A DNA stretch of 64,000 bases from Timema cristinae (taxonomy: Eukaryota > Arthropoda > Insecta > Phasmatodea > Timematidae): assembly GCA_039000515.1 (NCBI GenBank), contig JBCFYV010000001.1, forward strand, positions 13,904,928 to 13,968,927, read 5' to 3'. Shown one piece after another: positions 48,131-64,000 of the stretch (within the stretch, counting starts at the first letter, position 1; each line of letters begins with the position of its first letter). The translations under genes were made by a program, and so were the position numbers. Under the pieces are notes generated by a model. The model was given only the letters and a program-made list of their open reading frames with translations. It was not told the origin of the DNA and did no database searches.

Positions 48131-48244
48131 CATACTAAGCTTAAGAACATTCAATAAAATACTCCTATTCACCCGATTGTACGTTTTCTCCAGATCAACA
48201 AATACACAATAAACTTTCTTCCTTACCACCATTAATTATTTTAT

Positions 48245-49065
48245 AGTAAATTTATAATATAATATAATATTTTTACATCTTTTCCTTCTTATGTGTTAAA
48301 TGTAATTTATATTGTTGTCATAGAAAGTGTTATTTTTTTGAAATAATTTTAATTGTTTGCATACCTACTAGACCCGATCCTGCTATAGGTCAGTTTAAAT
48401 TGGAAGCTGAATCTTGTTTAAAGTGTGTATAAAGAAAGACTTTGACATAAACAACGATGTGTTGGGTTCTTGTATAATCTCGGACTATGCATGATCTAAC
48501 AAGGAATTGGAATTATATTTTAGAGACCAGTTTATTATGTGTGATTTGATGACTCTGAAAGTCTTGTTGTGTAGATTTGTTTATGAACTGATTCAACATC
48601 ATGAAATCTGTTATCTTCTTGGCTGTGACATAATTCAAGTTTGTCTGCTTGTATTAGTTTGATTTGTAATCTATTTAACTGAAATGTAAAACAATTTTCT
48701 AGATGGTGGACAGTAGTTGGCTTAATTCAGCTTAAAGCATATATAAAATAGATTATTTTTAAAGATGGCACAGTTTTTCCTGAAAACTTCATTTGTGTAG
48801 TAAAGTTATATTGTTTTCAATTTATTTGTCATATTACCAATCCTAGTTTAATTCACAGCCTAGTCTTTAAACCCCAATTTGTTAAAATGCAGAAGAAAAC
48901 ATATCACTATTTGAATTTCTCAAGTTGGTCCTACTCTGGATGAGATTGGTCCAAGAGTAGCGTCCAGGGTACACTCGACTTAGAGCTGTGGGCCCTAGAT
49001 ATGAGTGTTCTATTAAACTGTTGTATATCTAAAGCTGCTGTTGGGATGGTATTTAATATTGATTG
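48245..49065. other. AT-rich intergenic DNA
   Basis: No gene or repeat family was recognised. Confidence 0.45.
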
Positions 49066-49069
49066 TTTT

Positions 49070-49290
49070 TAGCATCATGTCTTACTACCCCTTTGGGTTA
49101 TACACCAATGTACTAATTAATATAATGTGTTAGGGATGAGGAAAGTTAAATTTAGAGGGAAGTGCACTCATATTTACATGGAGGGCAAGTGGAAAACCAC
49201 TCTCAATACACCTGACTAGGATTCAAACCCCAACCTCCTGTCCAGTTTATTGTGAAGAGTCTCACCTTACATGTGGTCACCGAAGCAGGT
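49070..49290 (-). mobile_element. SINE family A/C remnant
   Basis: Reverse-oriented tail agcatcatgtcttactacccc, body catttacatggagggcaagtgg and B-box complement ggattcaaaccccaacctcc. Confidence 0.7.
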
Positions 49291-50174
49291 TTTAAAAAAA
49301 GACACTCAATCTAGCTTGCTCACAGACAGACATGTTATCACTCCCGGAGACTCGACACAATTAGAACCCCCCCCCCCCCCCCCCCTCGGGTGATATTAGT
49401 TGCTCAGTCAAAGTCCATCTGTTTTTTTGAAATTTATATTTTTCAAAAGGAAATTTTACCTTTAATATTATGTTTGTCGAAAGTTTTCACTAGTTTGGTG
49501 TTAACAGCCTAGAAACAGTTGGGAGTAGCAACAAAGGTTTATTATTAACCAGTGGATTCCATACTTTACGTAGTAGAAATATATTTTTGTTTTTATAATT
49601 AGCCTATAAGTGAAAAGTGTATTTACACATTTTATTTGATTCTGAAGAGAGTTTTTATTAGTTCAGTCTCTTGTTACATATACTGTACTTATATTTGTTC
49701 TATATATTATCTGATTTTATATTATGTAATAGAGCCTAAATTATACTTCCAGTTACAAAGTTCTTTCAAGTACTTTTTTTTCTGGCAAGGGGAAGGTGGT
49801 TGGCGGGGGGGGGGGACACACATATAATCTCGAGAAACATTTTGATAATCCAGCTTCAGCTTTTATTTTTACTATTCCCATTCATTGTTTTCTAACCTCG
49901 AAAATCAACACTTGGTTGTGCGGACTCCAGTTCATTATTATATCCTCCCAAATCGCAGAGATTGTTGTTTAGCAATCCTTACCTGCTTGGAACTAAACAA
50001 GTACATTTAGAAAATATATATTATATAATCTCTGAGTTTATAAATTTTCCAAATTTATTATATGTACAAAGGAAAACACATACATACCAAATGTTGATTG
50101 AATAAACCGTTACTACCCTAACATAATATTTCTTGTCATATTACTTATTTATCTCTTCAAGCAAAACCTCTTCA

Positions 50175-50715
50175 CGTTTTACTTTCCCCTCGGAGAGAGA
50201 AGTACTGTATTGTGATTTTCAAAAGATTCAAGTCAAGGTTTTGACAAATGTCGACGTTTCATGACCCCTTGAAACGAATTAAGTGATTTTGGGGATATTA
50301 TCTCTATATCTTGGCCTAAAGCCAAAACCACTTTACCAATCTTACCAAAACTTGGTAACTAAGATTTTTTCAGAAGATTTTTTAAAATTAAAATTAGGGG
50401 TAGTTTACTGGAGGGCAAAAAGAGAAACAATCAGATTGCTCCAAATTTGCTCCAACAATTTTGATCAAATATAGTATCTAGCCACCATTTAACATTACAA
50501 ACAAAATGGCAACTCTTAATTTATACATGAGAATGAATTTGAGGTTACCATACTTTACATCAGAAATTTTCCATTTTTATCATATATTTGCAACTATTTG
50601 AGATACAAAATAACATCATTGTAAAGTTGTTGTACTATTAAAAATAAAACTCTTTTATTTGATATATGTTTTTGTAAAACCAATAGTTTCTGAGCTATGG
50701 GCAAATATATATATT
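50175..50715 (+). repeat. Dispersed repeat, copy 2 (partner of 39415-39905)
   Basis: Shares ggagagagaagtactgtattgtga, aatgtcgacgtttcatgacc, aaagccaaaaccactttaccaatc and cagtttactggag-like words in the same order. The class is unknown. Confidence 0.7.
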
Positions 50716-51059
50716 AATGAAAGTTTTTGAAATTGAAATAATGATTGCCATGCTCTATGGTGGAATGTGGGGCTCTCTGTTTCCATCATGTTTCTGCAAC
50801 AGACTATATTATTTCCTTTCACAAATATAATTGTTTAGTAAATGTATATATTTTGAGATAAGAGGGAGAGAGAGAGAGAAAGTCTGAGTGGTACTGTATA
50901 TATATAATTAGATGTGTTTTGTTTGTTATATATTGAAGGAGGAAAATAATTCACATCGCTGACTCTTGAAGAAAACCGACAGTCACCGTCCACTCCCTTG
51001 ACTTAGGTTTCATTCTCTCGAAACTCATCGAGGAGGGGTTGTTGAAAAACAACTTCCTA

Positions 51060-51377
<318 letters not shown>

Positions 51378-51850
51378 TTTAGTTGTGTGGTAGATATTTA
51401 TAATTTTGACCATTCATATGCTCAGCCTACCATGACATGGTTATGGTAAATGCAGAAAACCACTGGTATTGTGTCTGAAGTTCAACCAGAGATGGCCTCA
51501 TACACTGATGCTGCTGTGGCCAGGTACGTATCGTCTCAGACACTGTACGAGATAATAGTTTTAGGTAGTAAATATGGAACACACTGACAAGAACTGACTC
51601 AACTTCTTATAATGAGGGAATATAAGAGCCCAGTTGAGAGGGAGGGACTAAGAGGAACCATTTGGGAGGAAATATGAGGGTCAAGTTGAAAGTGAGATAC
51701 TAGGAAGCTCCAGTTGAGTGGCAGGGACTAAAAGGGGGCATTTGACTCCCCCTCAACTTCTTTTCACCATAAGAACCTAAATTTTAATAAAAACTTATAC
51801 TTTCACCAATTTAAACTGAGTTTTTCATTAAACTACATTATTACAATATT

Positions 51851-52082
51851 GGTTTAAATTAGGGATAGCCAACACACTTACCTAGGTGATACTGGAGTAG
51901 AAATTGTTTAGATATAACACTAAAAACACATTTTTAAGGACAAGCTTTCACTGTCACAGACAGCTTCATCAGGTCAAGAGAGTAGACTGATGCTTTTGGT
52001 TGAACTGTAAGGTTGACTGTCCACAATTTCTACTCCAGTATCACCTAGGTAAGTGTGCTGGCTATCCCTCCTAATTTAAACC
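51851..52082. mobile_element. Short fold-back element with ~57-bp inverted ends
   Basis: Left arm 51851-51907 and right arm 52023-52082 are reverse complements, apart from a 3-base gap and one or two mismatches (tagccaacacacttacctag / ctaggtaagtgtgctggcta). The ~115-bp centre includes cagacagcttcatcagg. No coding content. Confidence 0.8.
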
Positions 52083-52249
52083 ATGATTTAGCCTAGTGCT
52101 CTATTCCACATAACCTCAATTATTACAATATTATAATTTCACTGACAAAGTTTTTTCTCATCAACACACTGCTTTGAAGTTGATGCAAAAGACTTCATAG
52201 TGCCAAGACGGTCGACTGTTTGGCCACCTCTGTTCTAGAGGTATCTAAT

Positions 52250-53345
52250 AATAATGATAAATCTTCTTGCACTCTGGCGGTAGAGGTACTGTGGTGCTTT
52301 AGACTTTTCTCTTCCAAAATTTATTTCTTACTATAATACCCCCTGCCCCATCATAATCATGAACCGTTTCCAGTCCTTGGCCGTGTCAGCTTACTAAAAT
52401 TCCTCGATCTTACTCTAACATTCCACTATTCTTCTCCTCTCACTCGCTGTTATATGCTCCGCCAATCTCTTCACCGCCCTTGCGGTTTTTTCCTTACTTC
52501 ATCTTCATCATTATCTTTGGTATTCTTTCCTTTTCCATTCTCATTACATGACCATCTCAGTCTTGTTACCTCTACTATTTCATGTACTCAAATATCCTCA
52601 TTACATGACCATACCATCTCAGTCTTGTTTCCTCTACTATTTCATGTACTCAAATATCCTCATTACATGACCATACCATCTTAGTCTTGCTTCCTCTACT
52701 ATCTCATGTACCCCAACATCTTCATTACATGACCATACCATCTTAGTCTTGCTTCCTTACTGTCTCATGTACTCCAATATCCTCATTACATGACCATACC
52801 ATCTCAGCCTTGTTTCCTCTACTATCTCATGTACCCCAATATCCTCATTACATGACCATAGCATCTTAGTCTTGCTTCCTCTACTATCTCATGTACCCCA
52901 ACATCTTCATTACATGACCATACCATTCTTAGTCTTGCTTCCTTACTGTCTCATGTACTCCAATATCCTCATTACATGACCATACCATCTCAGCCTTGTT
53001 TCCTCTACTATCTCATGTACCCCAATATCCTCATTACATGACCATAGCATCTTAGTCTTGCTTCCTCTACTATCTCATGTACCACTACTTGACCGGATTA
53101 CATTCCTAAACTTGTTTTTTCTGGTGATATTTAACATGCTCTTCATGGCCTCTAATTTCTTAGTCTCTCTTACATTCAGTGTCCATGTTTCTACTGCATA
53201 TATGACTATGAGTACAAAATACACCCTGTATAGCACTTCTCTTTTCTATAGCAGGTCTCTTATGCACCTTTAGATCATCATCCCTTGCAGTTTTCTTAGT
53301 AGATCTCCTATACTCCCACACCCAAAAATAAATTTCTAGATATGA
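52250..53345 (-). mobile_element. LINE ORF2 C-terminal fragment with internal tandem expansion
   Basis: Reverse strand near 53230-53100 reads VLYTVIYAVETWTLNVRE and ETKKLEAMKSMLN with shifts, then VEEARLRCYGHVMRI, then after the repeat array HVMRMEKERIPKIMMK and further decayed sequence. It is a common arthropod non-LTR element of another family than 46030-48240. Confidence 0.7.
52545..53085. repeat. ~61-bp minisatellite derived from LINE coding sequence
   Basis: About nine units of cattacatgaccataccatc, tcagtcttgtttcctctact, atctcatgtactccaatatcct. On the reverse strand each unit encodes the LINE segment around EEARLR-YGHVMRI. Confidence 0.92.
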
Positions 53346-53349
53346 CATA

Positions 53350-54340
53350 TGTATTATATTTGGAAGAAGTTACAGGAAAGGTGGATAGGAATACATAAAA
53401 AGGGATGAACCCAATATGGCTTTTACAGTTCACACTTTACATTGCTGCCACTTGAAAAACATCAATCATTATCACCCAATCCCTCGACCTAGGTTTCATT
53501 CTATCGAAATCATCAGAGAGGAAGTGTGCAACACAACATCCCAAAAGGTTAAACAAAAATTGTAAAGATTGATAGGACACTTAATAGGAACTTTAGAGGA
53601 ATACCATAAAGGACAATTACAGGAAAAGGATGTGACACCAAAATTAAAAAATACTAATTTTGTAGCCTCTAAAAACAGGAATTCATAAGCACAAACAGCT
53701 TAGCAGATCATCATACATCATGGCCATACAGAAAAACTACAAATACCGTCCACAGGATTTTGAAATTAAGGACTAAATATAAAAAGTATTAAACAAGACC
53801 ACATTTATTACCGGAATTATTAAGACAAATAGTTGAAATAAATCGTATTTGATAAATATACATTGACATTATTTGTTAGTCTAATACACAGGTTAGTAAA
53901 CAACACATATGTCTTCTGTTTGCAAAACAACATTGTGTCTCAAGTTCTGCTTTACAAGAATATGTTACATTTAGCTTAAAGCTGAAAATTTGTTAACATT
54001 AACACCAAAATGTTATTCATCTATCAATAACCATGAGAAGGAAACATAAGTTGAATGACTACAATTTATTTGGGGATATCTATCAATGGGTTGTCAAGAT
54101 TTGGAATCAGGACATTCTGTAATTTCCCTGAAAACAAACCCAATGCTAATAGACTTACATCAAGACTCACATAGTTCAAAAAGTGAAATAACTGAGCCTT
54201 AGTTTATTGATAAAATTGCTAAACATTTGTGATTAGAAAAGAAAAATATTTAATTTGTTTAAAATAGAAAAATAGCTTTTTATTACAAATTATATGAACA
54301 AACAAAAACTGTTTCCTTAAGGCTTCTCAAGATAAGGATG
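53350..54340. other. Intergenic DNA downstream of DCTN5
   Basis: AT-rich; no gene recognised. On the reverse strand, AATAAA hexamers near 54203 and 54282 could end the DCTN5 transcript. Confidence 0.4.
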
Positions 54341-54344
54341 AGGG

Positions 54345-54629
54345 GTGCAGGATCAGGTCCTTCCTGAGTGCATAATTATTTGACTGCAGGCAGGATGTTC
54401 CTTTCTCAGTGCACAATTACTTGGCTGCAGGAAGGATCAGGTCCTTCCTCGGTGCACAATTACTTGACTGCATGTAGGGTATTCCTTCCTTAATGCACAG
54501 TTACTTGACTGCTGGCAGGATCCAAATCCTTCCTGAGTGTGCAATTACTTGACTGCAGGCAGGATCAATTCCTTCCCAAGAGCGCAATTACTGACTTCAG
54601 AGAGGATCAGGTCCTTATTGAGTGTGCAA

Positions 54630-54650
<21 letters not shown>
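54345..54650 (-). repeat. ~45-bp minisatellite that includes the DCTN5 stop codon
   Basis: Reverse-strand unit: cctgcctgcagtcaagtaattgc plus acactcaggaaggacctgat. About seven units. The unit nearest the gene carries the coding LPALK and its TAA. Confidence 0.88.
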
Positions 54651-59378
<4,728 letters not shown>

Positions 59379-59739
59379 TGGAAAGATTAGAAATACCTAA
59401 CCTAAAATTTATTGTTGACGTTTATAAAAGTACACTGTTATTTTAAAAAAATTGCACATCAATGAACGCGTCAAAGCTAACAATCAAATCATTGAAATCA
59501 AAAGTGCAGATGCATGGTGAAAGGAAGAAGTGTGGGCATGTGCATGCTCCTTTAAGGTACTTCTTTCTTTCTTTAACACATATAAGTTGATGAGACAATC
59601 AGACATACTTTACTATTTTATGCGAATTCATTATATCAGGATAAATGGGTTAGTAAAATGTTTATAATAAATATATACAATACCTAAGATCTATTGGATA
59701 AAATAATAGAATCTTAGTCATTTCTAAACAATAACCATT

Positions 59740-59945
59740 TCAGTAACATGCTGTCACCATAAAAACAAGATCAAACCCAGGATTTGTCCGTCCAGTGATT
59801 TTTATATACTCGATGGATATAAACATACGCATTATCAGGGACCAAAGCGTGACGCTCAAGTTTATCGTCTGCTTCATTGTGGGGGGAAAGATTCAACGGT
59901 TTCTTTCAATGTTCTTATGAATAAAAAGTGTTATTGTTTGAAAAT
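59740..59945 (+). repeat. Dispersed repeat, inverted partner of 62275-62475
   Basis: Shared words: accaaagcgtgacgctcaag, tttatcgtctgct and aatgttcttatg. The copies lie in opposite orientation about 2.5 kb apart. The class is unknown. Confidence 0.6.
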
Positions 59946-60129
59946 AATGAAGTATTGTACAACACTTGCCTGAAGAAACATTTACCTTAAAGGATATACA
60001 ATTCAGTTTTACAGGTAATGCTATACACATTTAATGATTTAGGTATCTTTAAAATGATTACATTTGTTTGAATGTCAATCTTAGTGTACGTTCAAACGAT
60101 CACTTAGTTTATAATAATAATAGTAATAA

Positions 60130-60375
60130 TATTTAGCACCGCGTCTTACTACCCGTTTGAGTTATACGCTTTTATTACTAATTACGCTAATGGATTAGGA
60201 ATTGGAAAGGTTTAATTAGAGGAAGTGAACCCGCATTTGCGTGGAGGGAGAGTGGAAAACCATTTATGAAAAACCACCCCAGTTCACTCGACCGAGATTC
60301 AAACCTCGATCTCCCCGTTCTCAGCAGTCGAGCTCAACAAAAGCGCGTTAGCCAACTACGCCACCGAGGCGGGTC
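60130..60375 (-). mobile_element. tRNA-derived SINE, family A
   Basis: Reverse-oriented: gcaccgcgtcttactacccg, body gcgtggagggagagtggaaa, and head ending gccaactacgccaccgaggc. Nearly full length. Confidence 0.9.
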
Positions 60376-60654
60376 TTTGGTTATAGGCTTGTAGAAAATA
60401 TTATATTGCCATTTTATTGAACAATTTGCCTCATATCTTGTATATTGTTTATGTTGAAGGTTAGATAACTAAAGTGAAACAAGTGTGATAACAACTGCAT
60501 TAGATTTGTTTGAATGTTCTACTTTGTGTAGATGTCTTACTTTTGAACAATAATTTAGGTTATACGGCTTGTAGGAAGTACAGTATCTACTAAACCCTGA
60601 TTTTAGTAGGAATCCTAATCTGAAATGTTTTATTTAATAGCAGAATACTATAAT

Positions 60655-60755
60655 ATATTAGTGTTTTGGTAGGATAAACGGCCATTTAGAACGGAAGCAG
60701 AAATTCCTTTCTGGAAGGTCTTTTATCCTACCTAAACACTACTATAGGATAGGAT
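60655..60755. repeat. ~95-bp imperfect hairpin
   Basis: tagtgttttggtaggataaa (60659-60678) pairs with tttatcctacctaaacacta (60722-60741), with a ~43-bp loop. It may be a very short MITE. Confidence 0.6.
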
Positions 60756-61425
60756 TCTGGAACGAGATAAAACCTTCCAAACGAGCTTCCTTCAAAAATC
60801 ATCGTATATATTAGCCTGCATCAACTTATTTAAAGAATAAACTCACCAGTTTCACTTTTTTATGTTCTTCAAAGCTTTTACTAACACATTTATTTCATTT
60901 AACCTATCCCACATTGTTTTATCTCATATATTCAATCAAATTAATGAACGATGTCAAACTGCCACATTTCCTTGGCTGGGTGTAAAAGAGAAAGAAATAC
61001 CTGGAAATTTCCTTCTCTCTTACACAATGATATGCAGACAACAGCTCAAAAATTTCAGCCATGTATGTCCATCCAGTTATATTATAGAGATCAATGGTCC
61101 CATCTGTCTCTATAAGACGACAAGATTACACGCCACGTTTTTATCAATTGCATGACGACAACATGAACCACTGTACCCCCAACATGACCCTGACAGTGTG
61201 GAGGCAGTACTGGATTTAAGGGGGAATCGCCCCGGAGCCCCCACAAGAAAGAAAACAATAATTTTAATTCTCTATTGTAGATACTATCTACAGCTACCAT
61301 TGCAATGGTGATGAAAACTTATTTGTGTTGGGAAGGCCAAGCAAAAAAGATAAAGAAATGAGTTTTTTTTAGGGACTTGCCTTCCAACTCCACATCCATT
61401 CAACTCCCCGCTCCCCGATAAAAGT
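60756..61425. other. Intergenic DNA
   Basis: No gene or repeat family recognised. Confidence 0.4.
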
Positions 61426-61429
61426 TTGA

Positions 61430-61910
61430 AAGTCAGATACGTCTAAAAGCTATTCGGAGTGGTCCTCCTTCCCAATTTTTTTAAAAAATTAGATTATTTT
61501 TATAAATTATTAGTAGTAGTATTCCCCAAACATTTTTAAAAATGTTGATGGTTCTGGAAGAAATTGGGAGTGGTCCTTCTTCAGCAAATTAAAAAAATTG
61601 TATTTCTCTAGAAGCTATTATAAGTATTAATCGCTTTGGATATATTTTTTAAATTAGACTTTTCTAGAAGCTACAATTTAAAGTGATCCTCCTAAAAAAA
61701 TAATTGCAATTTGAATGCCCCTTGAAATTATTTAAGTGACCCTCAACGTGACATTTTCTGACGGTTAGATACTTATTTATATAAGTTATTTGAAGTAATC
61801 TTCTCGAGCAATAATAACTTAAAAAAATTGTGTATCTTTAGAGGCTATTTGAAATGATTCTGATTTGCATATTTTTGAAAATTGGATACCCTTAAAGATA
61901 ATCAGAGTTG
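61430..61910. repeat. Degenerate ~65-bp tandem repeat
   Basis: Units share tctagaagctatt, gagtggtcctcctt and aaaaaattaga. It is the inverted relative of 55010-55365. Confidence 0.6.
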
Positions 61911-62274
61911 TCGTCACCTGGATATATATAGTAAGAATTTTAATTCTGCTGATTTATATTGTATTTAGTTTTTAATTTATTCTTAAGTGTTTATTTATTT
62001 GGTTGCGACTAGCACGCCATGCGGCCAGATGTCATACTACATTTAATCAATTCTCGCCATAATGGCCGATACGACACAAGGAAGAGAGAAATGTACTGTA
62101 CTATGGGTAACGGAGGGGGATGAGACACAGAAACGTCATCCAATCTCGTACTAATATACATGCTAATAGCCAATTTTAAATATATTAAAGATTTTATTCG
62201 TATTTGTAAAACTTAATTGTATATCCTTTAATGGAAATGATTCTTCAAACAAGTGTGGTATAATACGTCACTAT

Positions 62275-62475
62275 TTTAAAATAATAATTCTTTTATTCCT
62301 TAGATACATGGTTTCGCATAAGAACATTAAAAGAAACTGTTAAATACCCCCCCCGAATGTAGCAGACGATAAGCTGGAGTGTCACGCTTTGGATCTTGGC
62401 AATGCTTATGTTTATGCTCATCCAGTTCCAGAATAATATAGCGAGCACTGGCTTATACGATGCATTTGAAACCAA
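62275..62475 (-). repeat. Dispersed repeat, inverted partner of 59740-59945
   Basis: Reverse strand shares the words caaagcgtgacactccag and cttatcgtctgct with the first copy. Confidence 0.6.
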
Positions 62476-63249
62476 CTTAATTCGTTTGGCTGCGTTCTAT
62501 GATTTTTGTCACACATGAAATTAATTAATCTCCAAGCAAAATAAATTGTCCCGATATTAACGTCTGAAAAATTTATACAGGAATTCAATATTTTATAAAT
62601 TATTAAATGTTCGCGATTCGATTCAAATTGAATTGCTTGCCATTTAATCTCAGTAATGTTGTTATTGCCGGGAAAGGAATTTAAAATTTAAACACTATTG
62701 TAATTTTCAATTTCAGTATCAACATATCTGCAGTTCAAATATTATTTGTACATTCATTAAAAACATTGTGTGATAGTACTTTATTTTTACGCGTTTTAAA
62801 ATAAATTATAACTATTTTAGAATGGATTTAAACATGGTGTTTGTTTTGACTAGTGTAGGAACGTGCAATGATGAAAGTATGGTCTCCCAAAAATGTGTCT
62901 CTGCACATGCGAACATATTAAGTTTGGAACAAAACTAATGTAGGTTCGTGCTTAAAAAATGTATGTGAGCATCATTGTATTTTATGCACGCATGTATTAT
63001 TAATACAAAAATTAAATAAATATTTGTGCGTGGCTTTAAAGTCCGTAAAATTATAATATTATCTGGTAATCAACACAACTGATTGTAAAAACACACATTT
63101 AGTATTGCTCTTAGTTAATACATGCGCATGTGCAGAAACGTGATTTTCAAGGTGGCCTACAGACGATCAGTACGCACGCGCCAACCATTCGTCCGTCGAT
63201 AAGTTGTCTCCGGTCCCGCCAGTCGCCACTTCCAGTGCCACCGACAGAC

Positions 63250-63449
63250 ATGGCGGACGAAGATTCGAATAATATTTGCGGCGATGATGGCCCCGATGGG
63301 GGGGATATGAACACAGTCTTCGGGCTAAGACTTCGCGGTCGTAAAGGTGCGTTGAAAAAGAAAAATGTGTACAACATCAAAGATCACAAGTTTATGCCAA
63401 GATTCTTCAAGCAGCCGACGTTCTGCAGTCATTGCAAAGACTTTATTTG
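63250..63449 (+). CDS. Conventional protein kinase C, first coding exon
   Basis: Conventional PKCs are Ca2+/diacylglycerol-activated Ser/Thr kinases at the plasma membrane. ATG at 63250 (ACATGGCGG) begins [13 protein letters not shown]; 200 nt give 66 codons plus TG, with donor GTGAGT at 63450. Residues 27-40 ([14 protein letters not shown]) form the pseudosubstrate, with Ala in the phospho-acceptor place. From residue 46 the C1A zinc finger begins ([12 protein letters not shown]59-x2-C62) and breaks at the conserved W|G intron site. The frame stays open upstream to 63130, but the family start and the start context favour 63250. The C1B, C2 and kinase exons lie beyond the window. The sequence is closest in style to insect PKC ([10 protein letters not shown]). 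Confidence 0.9.
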
Positions 63450-64000
63450 GTGAGTTTTGACCGAATGTTTAATGTTACACATTATTTCTAACTCCTCTGT
63501 AGTAATATTCACCTCCTATAGTTCTGATATGATTATTTTGGCCTGATATCGTTTATTTAGGCTCGCATTTTGCAACATTCCTTAGTTGTTAATGTTATAT
63601 TTTATCTCAAATTTGTGAAGTGTAAACACCGACGTCTCGTCTGATTTTTCCAAATAAAACGGTAGAAAGTGTGTGATTGTGTGACACTTCAGCTTGTAAT
63701 TTGTTCTGTCACTTAACTCTAACAACATTCCGACAGGCCATGTCCGTGACGTCAGTCGCAAGCTGGGGGGAGGGGGTTACCAAACTTGTATTTTGACAGC
63801 GACTGTCAAAATAGTTTGTGACATCTCGAGCAATAAAAATGAAACTTTCATTTTCTAACTAATCCTGTTATATTTTATTTATAAAAAACAAACTTTGCTA
63901 TATTTACGGCAAAATCAATTAGGTTCAAAACATTACGACATAGAGGAGCATATTATCTAAGTAACTTCTCATCCTCCTACCACACGAATCTGGTTACGCT
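63450..64000. other. Start of PKC intron 1
   Basis: Begins with donor GTGAGT. No further exon was recognised before the window ends. Confidence 0.6.

Larger units (their letters stand above)
46030..48240 (-). mobile_element. LINE ORF2 copy, broken by three insertions
   Basis: Reverse strand, in order: VYCVFVDLEKTYNRVNRS (RT, ~48200), a Harbinger fragment, SEWLGIEQGVKQGSVMS (RT, ~47500), SINE A, LNDFVYLGRMFCKNVM (~46930), YGCEGWVCQEKHKNKVNAIG and SNEWVLKECGLKGNPIGQ, a truncated SINE B, then the 3' end to ~46030. Stops and shifts show that it is inactive. Confidence 0.8.

Overview
This is animal nuclear DNA: long AT-rich introns with GT..AG borders, tRNA-derived SINEs, LINE, BEL/Pao and DNA-transposon debris, and a large load of minisatellites. 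The protein sequences (insect-like conventional PKC start, a Raf with an N-terminal BRAF-type region, Popeye, carboxypeptidase Q, dynactin p25) fit an arthropod, most likely an insect. The order cannot be fixed from the sequence. No bacterial, CRISPR or operon-like structure is present.

Layout. (1) 921-16395, + strand: the 3' part of a Popeye-domain (POPDC) gene. Three exons encode the cAMP-binding Popeye domain, and two likely exons encode the C-terminal tail, which ends in a PDZ-ligand-like ETPV. Its introns hold a 70-bp minisatellite that copies the first splice donor, a 1.7-kb 28-bp minisatellite, a 1-kb fold-back element and several SINEs. (2) 16396-25286: intergenic, with decayed LINE, MITE and tandem repeats. 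(3) 25287-33163, + strand: a complete six-exon carboxypeptidase Q (M28 metallopeptidase) gene. (4) 33164-42164: intergenic, with minisatellites, a BEL/Pao fragment and a LINE tail. (5) 42165-44317, + strand: a Raf/BRAF kinase with an uninterrupted coding region, possibly a retrocopy or an intron-loss gene. (6) 44318-54629: intergenic, dominated by nested LINE/SINE/Harbinger insertions and a minisatellite grown from a LINE coding region. (7) 54630-59378, - strand: a complete four-exon dynactin subunit 5 (DCTN5) gene. (8) 63250-63449, + strand: the first coding exon of a conventional protein kinase C, divergent from DCTN5; the rest lies beyond the window.

These are unrelated housekeeping or signalling genes with separate transcription; there is no evidence that they form a system. 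Two window-wide patterns stand out. First, four of the five genes need single-base insertions to stay in frame, seven in all, each in a short homopolymer, while motifs and splice sites are intact. This looks more like uncorrected consensus deletions than gene decay. Second, several minisatellites start inside functional sequence: a splice donor, two stop codons and a LINE coding segment. Two tRNA-SINE lineages with different heads share the same 3' tail.
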